64,000 nucleotides of DNA from Candidatus Handelsmanbacteria bacterium (GTDB lineage Bacteria; Latescibacterota; UBA2968; UBA8231): positions 26,771-90,770 of the forward strand of contig VGJS01000009.1 of NCBI GenBank assembly GCA_016867395.1, given 5' to 3'. The notes under the pieces were generated by a model, which worked only from the letters and a program-made list of their open reading frames with translations, was not told the origin of the DNA and did not search any database. Both the position numbers and the translations under genes were made by a program. Below are positions 45,601-52,618 of the stretch, in pieces (the first letter of the stretch is position 1; each line of letters opens with the position of its first letter).

Positions 45601-47024
45601 CCAGCACCGACGCCGATCTGGCCGGATACAACCTGTACCGGCGGGTCAGCGGGGGTAGCTTTGCGCCGGTGGCTACCCGGCTGAACCAGACCTCCTACAT
45701 GGACCTGGGGCTCCTCAATGGCCAGGCGTACGAGTACCAGCTGACCGCCATCGACCGGGCCCGGAGCCCCAACGAGAGCCAGCCCAGCGGCGCGGTCTTG
45801 GTCACGCCCAGCCCGGCTAATGCCCCCAGCGCCCCCACCCAACTGGGCCAGGAAGGCGAGCTCTTCAGCCCCACCCTCAAGTTCACCAACGCCACGCCCC
45901 ATACCCAGGGGGCGGCCCTGAGCTATATCATCCAGGTCGCCGCGGATTCTGCCTTTCGCAGCGTGGTGGCCTCGGTCTCGGGCCTTAGCGAGGGCAGCGG
46001 TGGGGTGGGTACGGGGCGCACGGCCTGGACCGTGAACAAGAAGCTCCAGGAGAACCAGACCTACTACTGGCGGGTCCGGGCCGTGGAGGGGGTGATCAAT
46101 GGACCCTTCTCGGAGTCCAGGCAGTTCAAGACCCAGCGCCCGGCGGCGGCGCTGGTGGGGGATTTCAACGGCGACAAGACCGTCAACTTCGATGATTTCT
46201 TTCTCTTCGCCGACAACTTCGGCAAGAGTGCCACTGGCGAGGCGGCCAGGTTCGACCTGAGCAAGAACAAGACCGTGGACTTCGACGATTTCTTTCTTTT
46301 CGCCGATAACTTCGGCAAGAGCATCAGCGCCAAGCGCTGGGCGGCCGAGGCCGCGGTGGAGCAGGAGGCCACCCTGGAACTGGAGGCAGTGGCCAGCGGC
46401 GCCGGGGGCGAGATGGTGGTCGAGATCTCCGCGGCCCAGGCCGGGTCCCTGCAGGCCTTTGGCCTGGTGCTGAGTTACGACCCGCGCCTGGCCCAGTTCC
46501 AGGAGGCTCAGCCCGGCGGGTTGGTCGTGGAGGAGGGGCTCTTCGCGGTGCTGCACCAGGAGCCAGGGGAGCTGGTCCTGGGCGGCAGTCTGCGCGGAGG
46601 GCAGCAGGGGCCGTTGGCCCAGCTGCGCTTCACCCTGAGCGGCCCGGTCGAACAGGTGGCCATCGAGGTGGGCGAGGCGCTGGTCTCCAGGCCCGGGGGG
46701 CGGGTCTCGCGGGTGGAGAGGGTAGCTGGGGCGCGCTTGCGGCCAGCGGCCTTTTTCCTCGCCGCCAACTATCCCAATCCCTTCAACCCTTCCACGGCCA
46801 TCCGCTACGGCCTGGCCCAGGGAGGGATGGTCAGGCTGAGCATCTACGACCTGCTGGGCCAAAGGATCGCGGTGCTGGCCGAGGGGGAGCAGCAGGCCGG
46901 CTTCTACCAGGTGGTCTGGAACGGGAACGATGCAGCGGGCCGGCCGGTGGGGAGCGGGGTCTACTTTTACCTGCTGCAGACCCCGCAGTTCACCCAGGCC
47001 CACAGGATGGCGCTGATCAAATGA
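42684..47024 (+). CDS. Giant multidomain surface protein with acidic repeats, fibronectin-like domains, dockerin and C-terminal sorting module
   Basis: A 1,446-aa exported protein. It has a signal peptide (MKSKLLLIIVMVSGLGMVSA), then at about 50-103 an Asp/Leu pentapeptide-like tract (DLGGE, DLSDT, DLGDT units). At 147-208 are three EF-hand-type calcium loops (DWDGDGAFSQED, DVDGDGFLDEED, DFNGDGVVDDWD). About eight fibronectin III/PAP-N-like domains follow (about 230-1150, recurring WTTDEPA and AGTAYDF-type motifs). A dockerin-like pair at 1158-1205 has two FDDFFLFADNFGKS copies. A cohesin-like beta-sandwich is at about 1230-1350 (FGLVLSYDPRL). The tail is an FlgD/type-IX-like sorting module (NYPNPFNPSTAIRYGL). 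The ATG at 42684 fits AAGGAG; GTG at 42675 is too close. Probably cell-surface adhesion or glycan capture. Confidence 0.85.
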   Translation: MKSKLLLIIVMVSGLGMVSAIGAAAQLHLVRNVVDDLTAADSTVVVDDPDLGGEDLSDTDLGDTDLDGADLGGEDLSDTDLGDTDLDGMDLSSEDLSGAGGTEDLGGEEFFDDWDFIADDGFADEEYFDPSETTFDEWFGSDELVDWDGDGAFSQEDYDLLVWLTGEATAEDVDGDGFLDEEDYGLFKWLGGSADSDFNGDGVVDDWDFTLYQQDVQGFFFNEIYYVYAESDHRSATISWYSSEPGSSDTLRYKPADSEDWQAVHVSSSGYEHQITLTGLKAGTAYDFKARSLSADGLLSEWVQDTFETRGRADIRPVVIADLDIQVTEDAAILTWFTNRLTDARYTLSLAGKVVAQGVEDEEGELAHEIYLDKLVAGSEYTYTLSSTPADEENLVAEGLVAKGQLTAQQSGSFNTSKQAGELEFIDPPFSVVSSNSAVIEVALNQSAAVRVDYGRADNILEKTTSGTKVNLYKEQISSAQQLSQHSLTLTGLKAQTTYRYRVTALSPQGDSLSTDPYGSQQWSHDWQFTTAAGSDTLPPVIVEGPRVFVRDKLAVVEWSTDVETTGKVFIGTQGGTYGTSDEFAFVDRAPGGAPIYAYRHEVTLTALDAATAYAYRIESTAANNKTVVFSPTTAAGKTARTMQPPGGAGTFTTNNDPDTQFPVILSGPTVTGKSRGKAVVEWTTDEPANSVAKFGKSQLDGTVRSGEHGLRHKLVLTNLEAGISYKFVVNSTDPLGNGATQSATAYFTTDPDLDLKAPVLSAGPAVVYKNDRSAAIRWTTDEEATGQLFFGTTDKLGTVRSLDQTGQVHEVSLTNLTPATKYYYKVSSSDLSNNGPTSSQVLSFTTEAQPDLSSPVVSGETAVPADSLAILRWTTDELSDSFAEFGTSEALLGEKVGDDKDLISHEVVLTHLKPATKYFYRVGSVDRAGNPAGYSRVLSFTTLASADLTAPGVPAGLKAQAGEGQASLSWTASTDADLAGYNLYRRVSGGSFAPVATRLNQTSYMDLGLLNGQAYEYQLTAIDRARSPNESQPSGAVLVTPSPANAPSAPTQLGQEGELFSPTLKFTNATPHTQGAALSYIIQVAADSAFRSVVASVSGLSEGSGGVGTGRTAWTVNKKLQENQTYYWRVRAVEGVINGPFSESRQFKTQRPAAALVGDFNGDKTVNFDDFFLFADNFGKSATGEAARFDLSKNKTVDFDDFFLFADNFGKSISAKRWAAEAAVEQEATLELEAVASGAGGEMVVEISAAQAGSLQAFGLVLSYDPRLAQFQEAQPGGLVVEEGLFAVLHQEPGELVLGGSLRGGQQGPLAQLRFTLSGPVEQVAIEVGEALVSRPGGRVSRVERVAGARLRPAAFFLAANYPNPFNPSTAIRYGLAQGGMVRLSIYDLLGQRIAVLAEGEQQAGFYQVVWNGNDAAGRPVGSGVYFYLLQTPQFTQAHRMALIK
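42831..42950 (+). repeat. Two 60-bp tandem repeats coding acidic pentapeptides
   Basis: The unit starting GACCTGGGAGGCGAGGATCT at 42831 recurs at 42891 with only a few differences, and a degraded third unit starts at 42951. Each unit codes four five-residue steps of the form (D)Lxx(D/T/E). The perfect period suggests recent slippage-type expansion within the giant protein gene. Confidence 0.8.
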
Positions 47025-48697
47025 ACCAGGCCCCAATCTCCCGCTGGATGGCTGCCTTGGAAAGAGGGGCGCTGCGCCCGCAGCTGGCCGCCTACTACGG
47101 GGCGGACGAAGCCCCCCGCTGGGAAACCCACTACCTGGAGGCCCTGGCCGCCTTTGCCGCCCGCTGCGGCGGGGAGGGCGAGGTGGTCCTCGCCCGCTGC
47201 CCGGCGCAGATGAACCTGATGGGCATGCACATCGACTACGGCGGCATGCCCTCGCTACGGATGGCGGTGCGGGGCGCCGACACCCTGGCCGTCGCCCGGG
47301 CCAACCTGGACGGCCAGGTGCGGCTCCACAGCCTGATGCGGGTGCCCGGCGAGGCAGAAGGACGCTTCGCCCCGGCCAGCTTTTCCCTGGCGGAGGTGGT
47401 CCCGGCCGAGCCGGTGGCCACCCGCCAGGCCCTGATGGACTACGCCGCCCGGGTGGACCGCAGCCATCTTGCCGCAGGATGGGCGGTCCTGCCGCAGGGC
47501 GGGCTCATCTTCCTGGAGAGCTATTTCCGCCGGCGCCAGGCCTTACGGGGCATGGACTGCTTGGTGTGGAGCAATGTCTCGCCCAGCGGTGGCATGAGCT
47601 CCTCCTCCGCCCTGGTGGTGGCCACCGCCTACGCGGCCATGGGGGCCAACGGCCTGGCGCCCAGGGTGGAGATGCCCGAGGAGGACCTGGTCGATGGGAT
47701 TGGCACCTCGGAGTGGATACGGGGTACGCGCGGGGGCACCGCCGACCACGGGGGGATGATCCTGGGGCGGAGCGGAAAACTGGTTAGCGTGGGGGTATTC
47801 CCGGCCCGGTCGCTGGGGTACGCGGACCTGCCCGACTCCCACGTCGCCCTGATCCTCGACAGCGGGGTGTCCCGAGTGTACGACGAGGCGGTCAAGGAGG
47901 AGACGGTGATCGCCTATCCCCTGGGCGCCTTCCTGGCCTGCCAGCAGGTTTTGCCGCGCCTGGAGGGCACGCCCGGCTTCGAGGGGCTGGTCTCCGACTA
48001 CGCCCTGCGCGTCGCCTATATCCGCGACCTCACCGGCGAGCATCTGGGCATCGGCCTGCCCCAGCTCTACCAGGTCCTGGAGGGGCTGCCGGTACTGACC
48101 ACGCTGGGGGAGGTGGAAGAGCAGACCGGGGCGGCGTACGCCCCTTTCCACCAGCAGCAGATCGGCGGCCGCTTCCAGCGTATCACCCCCGATTATCCCA
48201 TCCGCCTGCGTCGGCGCTTTGCCTTTGGCCTGGCCGAGCAGGACCGGGTGCGGGCCATGCGCGCCTATCTCAACGAGGGCCGGCTGGAGACGGCGCTGCA
48301 GTTGATGCGCATCGCCCACGACGGGGACCTGGACCGCGAGGTGGGCGACGCGGATCTGGCACAACGGCGCCGGGCGGCTCTGGCCGGCGAGGAGGGCGGG
48401 CAGTTGTGTTTCCTCCCCGGCGGATATGGGCGTCTGACCCCGGCCTACGACCGGGTGGCGCGGGTGATAAACCAGTATCTGCTGGAACAGGGCGGCCCCC
48501 AGGCCGGGGCGGTGCAGCGCCTGGGCGCCGGCTGGGGGGGCAACGTGGGCGGGCTGGTGCGGCGCGAGTTTATCAGCGGCGAAAGGGGCAGTGGTTTTCA
48601 GCGCCTGCTGCGCGAGGAGCTGGGCCTTGAGGCGGAGCTGGAAAAGTGCCAGGCCCTGCCCGGCGAGGGGGCCTGCCTGCTCAAGGCCCCTGCATGA
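47021..48697 (+). CDS. Oversize GHMP-family kinase, galactokinase-like
   Basis: A 558-aa sugar kinase; galactokinases are usually about 380-450 aa. The N-terminal signature is RCPAQMNLMGMHIDYGG (a variant of the galactokinase GR-NL-GEH-DY motif). The glycine-rich ATP motif is SPSGGMSSSSALVVA, the catalytic Asp region GTRGGTADHGGMIL, and motif 3 LGAGWGGNVGGLV. It carries about 120 extra residues around 270-420. Its ATG overlaps the stop of the giant protein and its end overlaps the CoA-transferase. The substrate may be galactose, another hexose or a uronic acid; the altered first motif argues against assuming galactose. Confidence 0.8.
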   Translation: MNQAPISRWMAALERGALRPQLAAYYGADEAPRWETHYLEALAAFAARCGGEGEVVLARCPAQMNLMGMHIDYGGMPSLRMAVRGADTLAVARANLDGQVRLHSLMRVPGEAEGRFAPASFSLAEVVPAEPVATRQALMDYAARVDRSHLAAGWAVLPQGGLIFLESYFRRRQALRGMDCLVWSNVSPSGGMSSSSALVVATAYAAMGANGLAPRVEMPEEDLVDGIGTSEWIRGTRGGTADHGGMILGRSGKLVSVGVFPARSLGYADLPDSHVALILDSGVSRVYDEAVKEETVIAYPLGAFLACQQVLPRLEGTPGFEGLVSDYALRVAYIRDLTGEHLGIGLPQLYQVLEGLPVLTTLGEVEEQTGAAYAPFHQQQIGGRFQRITPDYPIRLRRRFAFGLAEQDRVRAMRAYLNEGRLETALQLMRIAHDGDLDREVGDADLAQRRRAALAGEEGGQLCFLPGGYGRLTPAYDRVARVINQYLLEQGGPQAGAVQRLGAGWGGNVGGLVRREFISGERGSGFQRLLREELGLEAELEKCQALPGEGACLLKAPA

Positions 48698-49881
48698 AGG
48701 GCCTGCTGGACGGGGTGCGGGTGCTGGACTTCACCCGCGTTTTGGCCGGCCCGTACGCCGCGATGGTGCTGGCCGATCTGGGGGCCCAGGTCATCAAGGT
48801 GGAGTTGCCCAGCGCGGGCGACGAGGCGCGCGGATTTGGGCCCTTCCAGCAGGGAGAGAGCGCGTACTTCACCAGCGTCAACCGGGGCAAGAAGAGCCTC
48901 ACCCTGGACCTGCGCACGCCCAGAGGGCAGGAGCTGGCCCGGCATTTGGCCGGCAAGTGCCAGGTGCTCATCGAGAACTTCCGCCCCGGCAGCATGGCCC
49001 GCTTCGGCCTGGGCTGGGAGGAGCTGCACCGGCTCCATCCATCGTTGGTCTACGCCTCCATCTCGGGGTTCGGGCAGACCGGCCCGTACGCCCTCCGTCC
49101 GGCCTACGACGTGGTGATCCAGGCGATGAGCGGCCTGGCCAGCATTACCGGCCATCCCGGTATGCCGCCGGTGCGGGTGGGCTCCTCCGTCGCCGACCTG
49201 AGCGCCGCCCTCTTCGGGGTGATCGGCATCCTGGCGGCCCTGGCCCGGGCCAGACAGACCGGCGAGGGCCAGCAGGTGGACATCGCCATGCTGGACTGCC
49301 AGGTGGCCCTGCTCGAAAACGCCCTCGCCCGGTATTTTGTCACCGGCGAGGTGCCCAGCCCCCTGGGCTCGCGACACCCGGCCATCACTCCTTTCCAGTT
49401 CTTCGAGACCGCCTCGGGCCACGTGGTAGTCGCCGCCGGCAACGACCCGCTCTGGAAAAAGCTCTGCCAGGCCCTGGGCCTGCCTGGACTGGCCGGCGAT
49501 CCGCGCTTCGCCACCAATGCCCTGCGCACCCGGCACCACGACCAACTCGAGGCCGCCCTCGCCCCGGCCTTAAAAAAGCAGGATACCGCCCACTGGCTCC
49601 GGGTGCTGGAAGAGGCCGGGGTGCCCTGCGGGCCGATCAACGACATCGCCCAGGTAGCGGCCGACCCCCAGGTGCAGGCCCGGGGGATGATCAGCCGCCA
49701 GCAGCACCCCCGGGCCGGCGAGGTGGTCGTGCCGGCCTCGCCGCTGAAGTTTTCGGACACTCCTGTCGAGCTGGGGACGCCGGCCCCGCTTCTGGGACAG
49801 CACACCGAGGAGGTTCTGGTAGGGCTGTTGGGGATGGGGGTTGCGGAGGTGGAGGCCTTGCGGCAGAAGGGGGTGGTATGA
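48694..49881 (+). CDS. CaiB/BaiF family III CoA-transferase
   Basis: A 395-aa interlocked-dimer CoA-transferase. The start GVRVLDFTRVLAGPYAAMVLADLGAQVIKVE is diagnostic. The catalytic Asp follows, in the segment that reads VGSSVADLSAAL (family: G-x-x-x-x-D). Other markers are NRGKKSLTLDL and ENFRPGSMARFGLG. It moves CoA between carboxylic acids such as succinate or formate donors; the acceptor is unknown. ATGA overlaps on both sides tie it to the kinase and the lipoprotein. Confidence 0.9.
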   Translation: MKGLLDGVRVLDFTRVLAGPYAAMVLADLGAQVIKVELPSAGDEARGFGPFQQGESAYFTSVNRGKKSLTLDLRTPRGQELARHLAGKCQVLIENFRPGSMARFGLGWEELHRLHPSLVYASISGFGQTGPYALRPAYDVVIQAMSGLASITGHPGMPPVRVGSSVADLSAALFGVIGILAALARARQTGEGQQVDIAMLDCQVALLENALARYFVTGEVPSPLGSRHPAITPFQFFETASGHVVVAAGNDPLWKKLCQALGLPGLAGDPRFATNALRTRHHDQLEAALAPALKKQDTAHWLRVLEEAGVPCGPINDIAQVAADPQVQARGMISRQQHPRAGEVVVPASPLKFSDTPVELGTPAPLLGQHTEEVLVGLLGMGVAEVEALRQKGVV

Positions 49882-50435
49882 GCAGGTGGTGCGCTTGTCT
49901 GGCAGGTTTGGGCCTGGCCCTTTTGCTAGGCGCCTGTGGCGGTGGTAGCAGCACCGATAGCGAGGGAGGGCCCGGCGCGGCGCGGCCGGTGGCCTGGGTG
50001 GAAGGGGCCTGGACCCAGCCGGTGCCCCTGGAGCAGATCGTGCTGGGCCCGGGCGGAGGGTTCGGGGCCTTCGGGGCACACCAGGGTAACCAAGTGGAGG
50101 GCCTGAACCATATCTGGATACCGATCGCGACAGGTAGGACCATCGGCAGCTGGGCCGCGGGCACGGTGACCCGCATCGAGAACATGGGAGACCACGGCAC
50201 CGGCGATGGCCAGCACGAGTACTTCATCACCATCGCCTACGGCCGGGGCCTGATCGGCAAGCATCTGGACGTCGAAGAGCCGCTGGTGGCGGTGGGGGAC
50301 AAGGTGGGGCCGGGCCAGCCGGTGGCCCGGGGACCCAGCGCCGAGTTCATGCTGGTGGACGAGAAGCCCAGCAACGGCGAGCGGTTTGAGAATGGGTCGC
50401 CGGTGCCCCGGCCCCGGAAGCAGGGCAGGGCGTAG
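49878..50435 (+). CDS. Lipoprotein with degenerate M23-like domain, probably truncated
   Basis: A 185-aa predicted lipoprotein (MSRWCACLAGLGLALLLGACGG, lipobox LGAC). The mature region SWAAGTVTRIENMGDHG followed by YFITIAYGRGLIGKHLDVEEPLVAVGDKVGPGQPV has the beta-strand pattern of peptidase M23/LytM hairpins, but only one of the expected zinc-binding His residues (KHLD) is seen, so it is probably not catalytic. The end becomes low-quality coding (PVPRPRKQGRA) where it meets the decayed MATE gene, suggesting the true C-terminus was lost. Confidence 0.6.
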   Translation: MSRWCACLAGLGLALLLGACGGGSSTDSEGGPGAARPVAWVEGAWTQPVPLEQIVLGPGGGFGAFGAHQGNQVEGLNHIWIPIATGRTIGSWAAGTVTRIENMGDHGTGDGQHEYFITIAYGRGLIGKHLDVEEPLVAVGDKVGPGQPVARGPSAEFMLVDEKPSNGERFENGSPVPRPRKQGRA

Positions 50436-51576
50436 AGTAGGCCCACCAGCACTGGCAGGCGCGAGACCAGGGCGCAGATCAGAGGTAGAGGGTGTCCCCG
50501 GCCCCCTGCAGGGCGCGGCCCAGGATCAGGTTGAGGGACATGAAGAGGAAGCCGACGCTGAAGACGTGCAGGCTGGCGATGCCCAGCGCCAGGGTGTTCC
50601 GTCGGTGGTGAAGAGGCCGATGAGGTGCCCCACCCCCAGGGCGTAGATTGCCGTCTGCCCCAGCAGGAAGACCCCGTAGATCCCGGTGATGATCCAGGCG
50701 CTCTGGGCGGCCCGCTCGGGTTTGCCGGCCCCCAGGTTCTGGCCCACCAGGGTGGCGGCGGCCCCGCTGAGGCCAAAGCCGATGACCATCAGTAGCATGG
50801 TGCTGCGGGCCGCCACTCTGGAGGCAGCTACCGCCGCGGTGCCGAAGGAGGCGATGAAGTAGTGGGCCAGGATGTCGGCCACCCCGTAGCAGCCGATCTG
50901 CAGCGAACCGGGCAGGACGATGCGCAGCATGCGGTCCATCAGCGCAAAGTGGTGGCGCAAGTTGGCCAGGCCCAGGCCGACCTCAAGGTTTTTGAAGAGC
51001 AGGTGCAGCACCAGGGCCCCGGCCGCCCCGCGCGAGACCACCGTGGCCAGGGCCGCCGCGGGCACACCCAGGGCCGGGAAAGGGCCTCAGCCGAAGATGA
51101 AAAGCGGTGCTAGGAGGATATTGGCGCCAAAGGCCACCGCCCCCAGGCGCAGGGGGTATGGGTGTCGCAGATGCTCTGCAGGATGCCGCTGGTGAAGAAG
51201 AGGGAGACGGTGGCCACCACCCCGAGGAAGAAGACCTGGAGATAGGCGCTGCCCTGGGCCACCGCCAGGGGGTGGCGCCGATGAGCCGCAAGAGGTCGTC
51301 GCGCCGCACCTCGCCGCCGGCGGCCAGCAACACCGCCAGCACCGCGGCCATCAGCAGGGCCTGGCCGATCTCCAGGGTCATCACCATTTAGATGATGGCC
51401 CCGCTCATCAAGACCCCGCCGTTGGCGTCCGGCCCCAGCCGTTCCACGAAGATCATGTCGAAGATGCTGGAGGAGGTCTAAAGGAAGTTTCCCAGCATCT
51501 TCGGCGAGCTCAGCCGCAGAATCGCCCACAGGAGCGGCCCGTTGGTCAGCGGGTTGGCCGGCGCCGTTGCGCTCAC
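50425..51576 (-). pseudogene. Decayed MATE-family multidrug/Na+ exporter
   Basis: Family similarity can be followed across three frames. It starts at GTG 51576 (VSATAPANPLTNGPLLWAIL), continues RLSSPKMLGNFL, SSSIFDMIFVERLG, LFFTSGILQSICDTHTP, NILLAPLFIFG, then VPAAALATVVSRGAAGALV, GCYGVADILAHYFIASFG and ALVSRLPVLVGLLYALP. It is broken by TAG at 51478-51480, TAA at 51388-51390 and TGA at 51087-51089, plus frameshifts near 51275, 51155, 50600 and 50490. Even joined it is about 60 residues short of a normal MATE protein, the missing part being the C-terminus at the junction with the lipoprotein gene. Its start overlaps the Ldh2-type gene. Confidence 0.82.
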
Positions 51577-52571
51577 GCCCAGGGCGCGTCTACGCCTAGG
51601 TCCTCCCCGGTCTTGTGCAGCCGCTCCAGGTCCTCGGAGGACATGGGGATACCCTCGCGGCGGTACTCCTGGGTCTTGCGCCATTCCACGGTGCCCGGCA
51701 GGGTGGCCTCGCCGTAGCCTTGGAGCGGGGTCATCTCCTCGCGCACGAGGTTGATCAGGGTATCGACCCCAGCCCGCACCTGGGCCGCCGGGGCAAAGAG
51801 GCCCAGGTCCATCACCCAGACCAGGCTGCCCATGCGGGCGCCGTGCCAGCGCTCGGCTGCGGCCCGCGATTCCTCCTGGCCCTGGCCCACGAAGACCCCG
51901 CCCAGGGCAGTGGCGATGCCGGTATAACCCATCGACTTGAAGAAGGCCGCCGGGATCATCGCTTCGAGGGCCTCGAACTCCGGGCCGCGCTGGTAGTCGG
52001 CCAGAATGCAGGTGGCCCCGTCCAGCACCAGGGGTGGGCCTTCCAGGCCGGGCAGGCCGAAGCATAGGGGCGGGTTGCCGTAGGAAGCGGCCCGCTTGTC
52101 CTTGTTAGAGACGTAGTACTGGGGATAGGAGCCCTGCACCGAGAAGGCGAAGCAGCCTTCCTCCAGGGCCCGGTGCACGTAGTGGCCGGCCGAGCCGTAG
52201 TGGCCCAGGCGGCAGGCCGCGCCGATGGCCACGCCCTTGGCCTTGGCCTTGGCGATGGCCTTCTCGGTGGCCAGCATGGTGGGGGCGTAGCCCAGGCCGC
52301 CACCCCCGTCGATGTAAATGTAGGTGTCGGTCTCGCGCAGAATCTTAATCTCGGGACGGGGGTTCACGCGGCCGCTCTTGAGGCTGGGGCAGTACCCGCC
52401 GATGGTGCGCACCCCGTGGGAGCGCACCCCCCGCAGGTCGGAGTTGGTCAGCAGTTGGGCCAATTGCTCGGCGTGGTCCTCCGGCATGCCGGCGGCCTTG
52501 AGACAGGCGGCGGCGAAGGAACGCAGTTGTTCGTCGGGGACCCGGACGAAATGCTCGGGCGGGCGGTTCAT
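51573..52571 (-). CDS. Malate/L-lactate dehydrogenase family (Ldh2-type) oxidoreductase
   Basis: A 332-aa NAD(P)-dependent dehydrogenase of the Ldh_2 family, unrelated to classical LDH. The signature TNSDLRGVRSHGV holds the catalytic His, and CRLGHYGSAGHYVHRAL is the second conserved block. Members oxidise malate, lactate, sulfolactate, ureidoglycolate or 2,3-diketogulonate. It lies 47 bases downstream of the D-aminoacylase-like gene and ahead of the decayed exporter, so the exporter may once have handled its product (inference). ATG at 52571 follows AGGAG. Confidence 0.9.
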   Translation of the reverse strand: MNRPPEHFVRVPDEQLRSFAAACLKAAGMPEDHAEQLAQLLTNSDLRGVRSHGVRTIGGYCPSLKSGRVNPRPEIKILRETDTYIYIDGGGGLGYAPTMLATEKAIAKAKAKGVAIGAACRLGHYGSAGHYVHRALEEGCFAFSVQGSYPQYYVSNKDKRAASYGNPPLCFGLPGLEGPPLVLDGATCILADYQRGPEFEALEAMIPAAFFKSMGYTGIATALGGVFVGQGQEESRAAAERWHGARMGSLVWVMDLGLFAPAAQVRAGVDTLINLVREEMTPLQGYGEATLPGTVEWRKTQEYRREGIPMSSEDLERLHKTGEDLGVDAPWA

Positions 52572-52618
52572 CGGAAGGATAGGCTCCTGTGGTTCGAGTG
52601 GTGCCGCGGTTGAGAGGG

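Noticed and set aside
44949..47036. Long minus-strand open frame under the giant surface protein
   Set aside because: Composition is Gly/His/Leu-rich as expected for antisense of a GC-rich gene. The plus strand has unmistakable domains.
49878..50435. Active M23 zinc peptidase
   Set aside because: Fold pattern is suggestive, but the HxxxD and HxH ligands are absent apart from one His.
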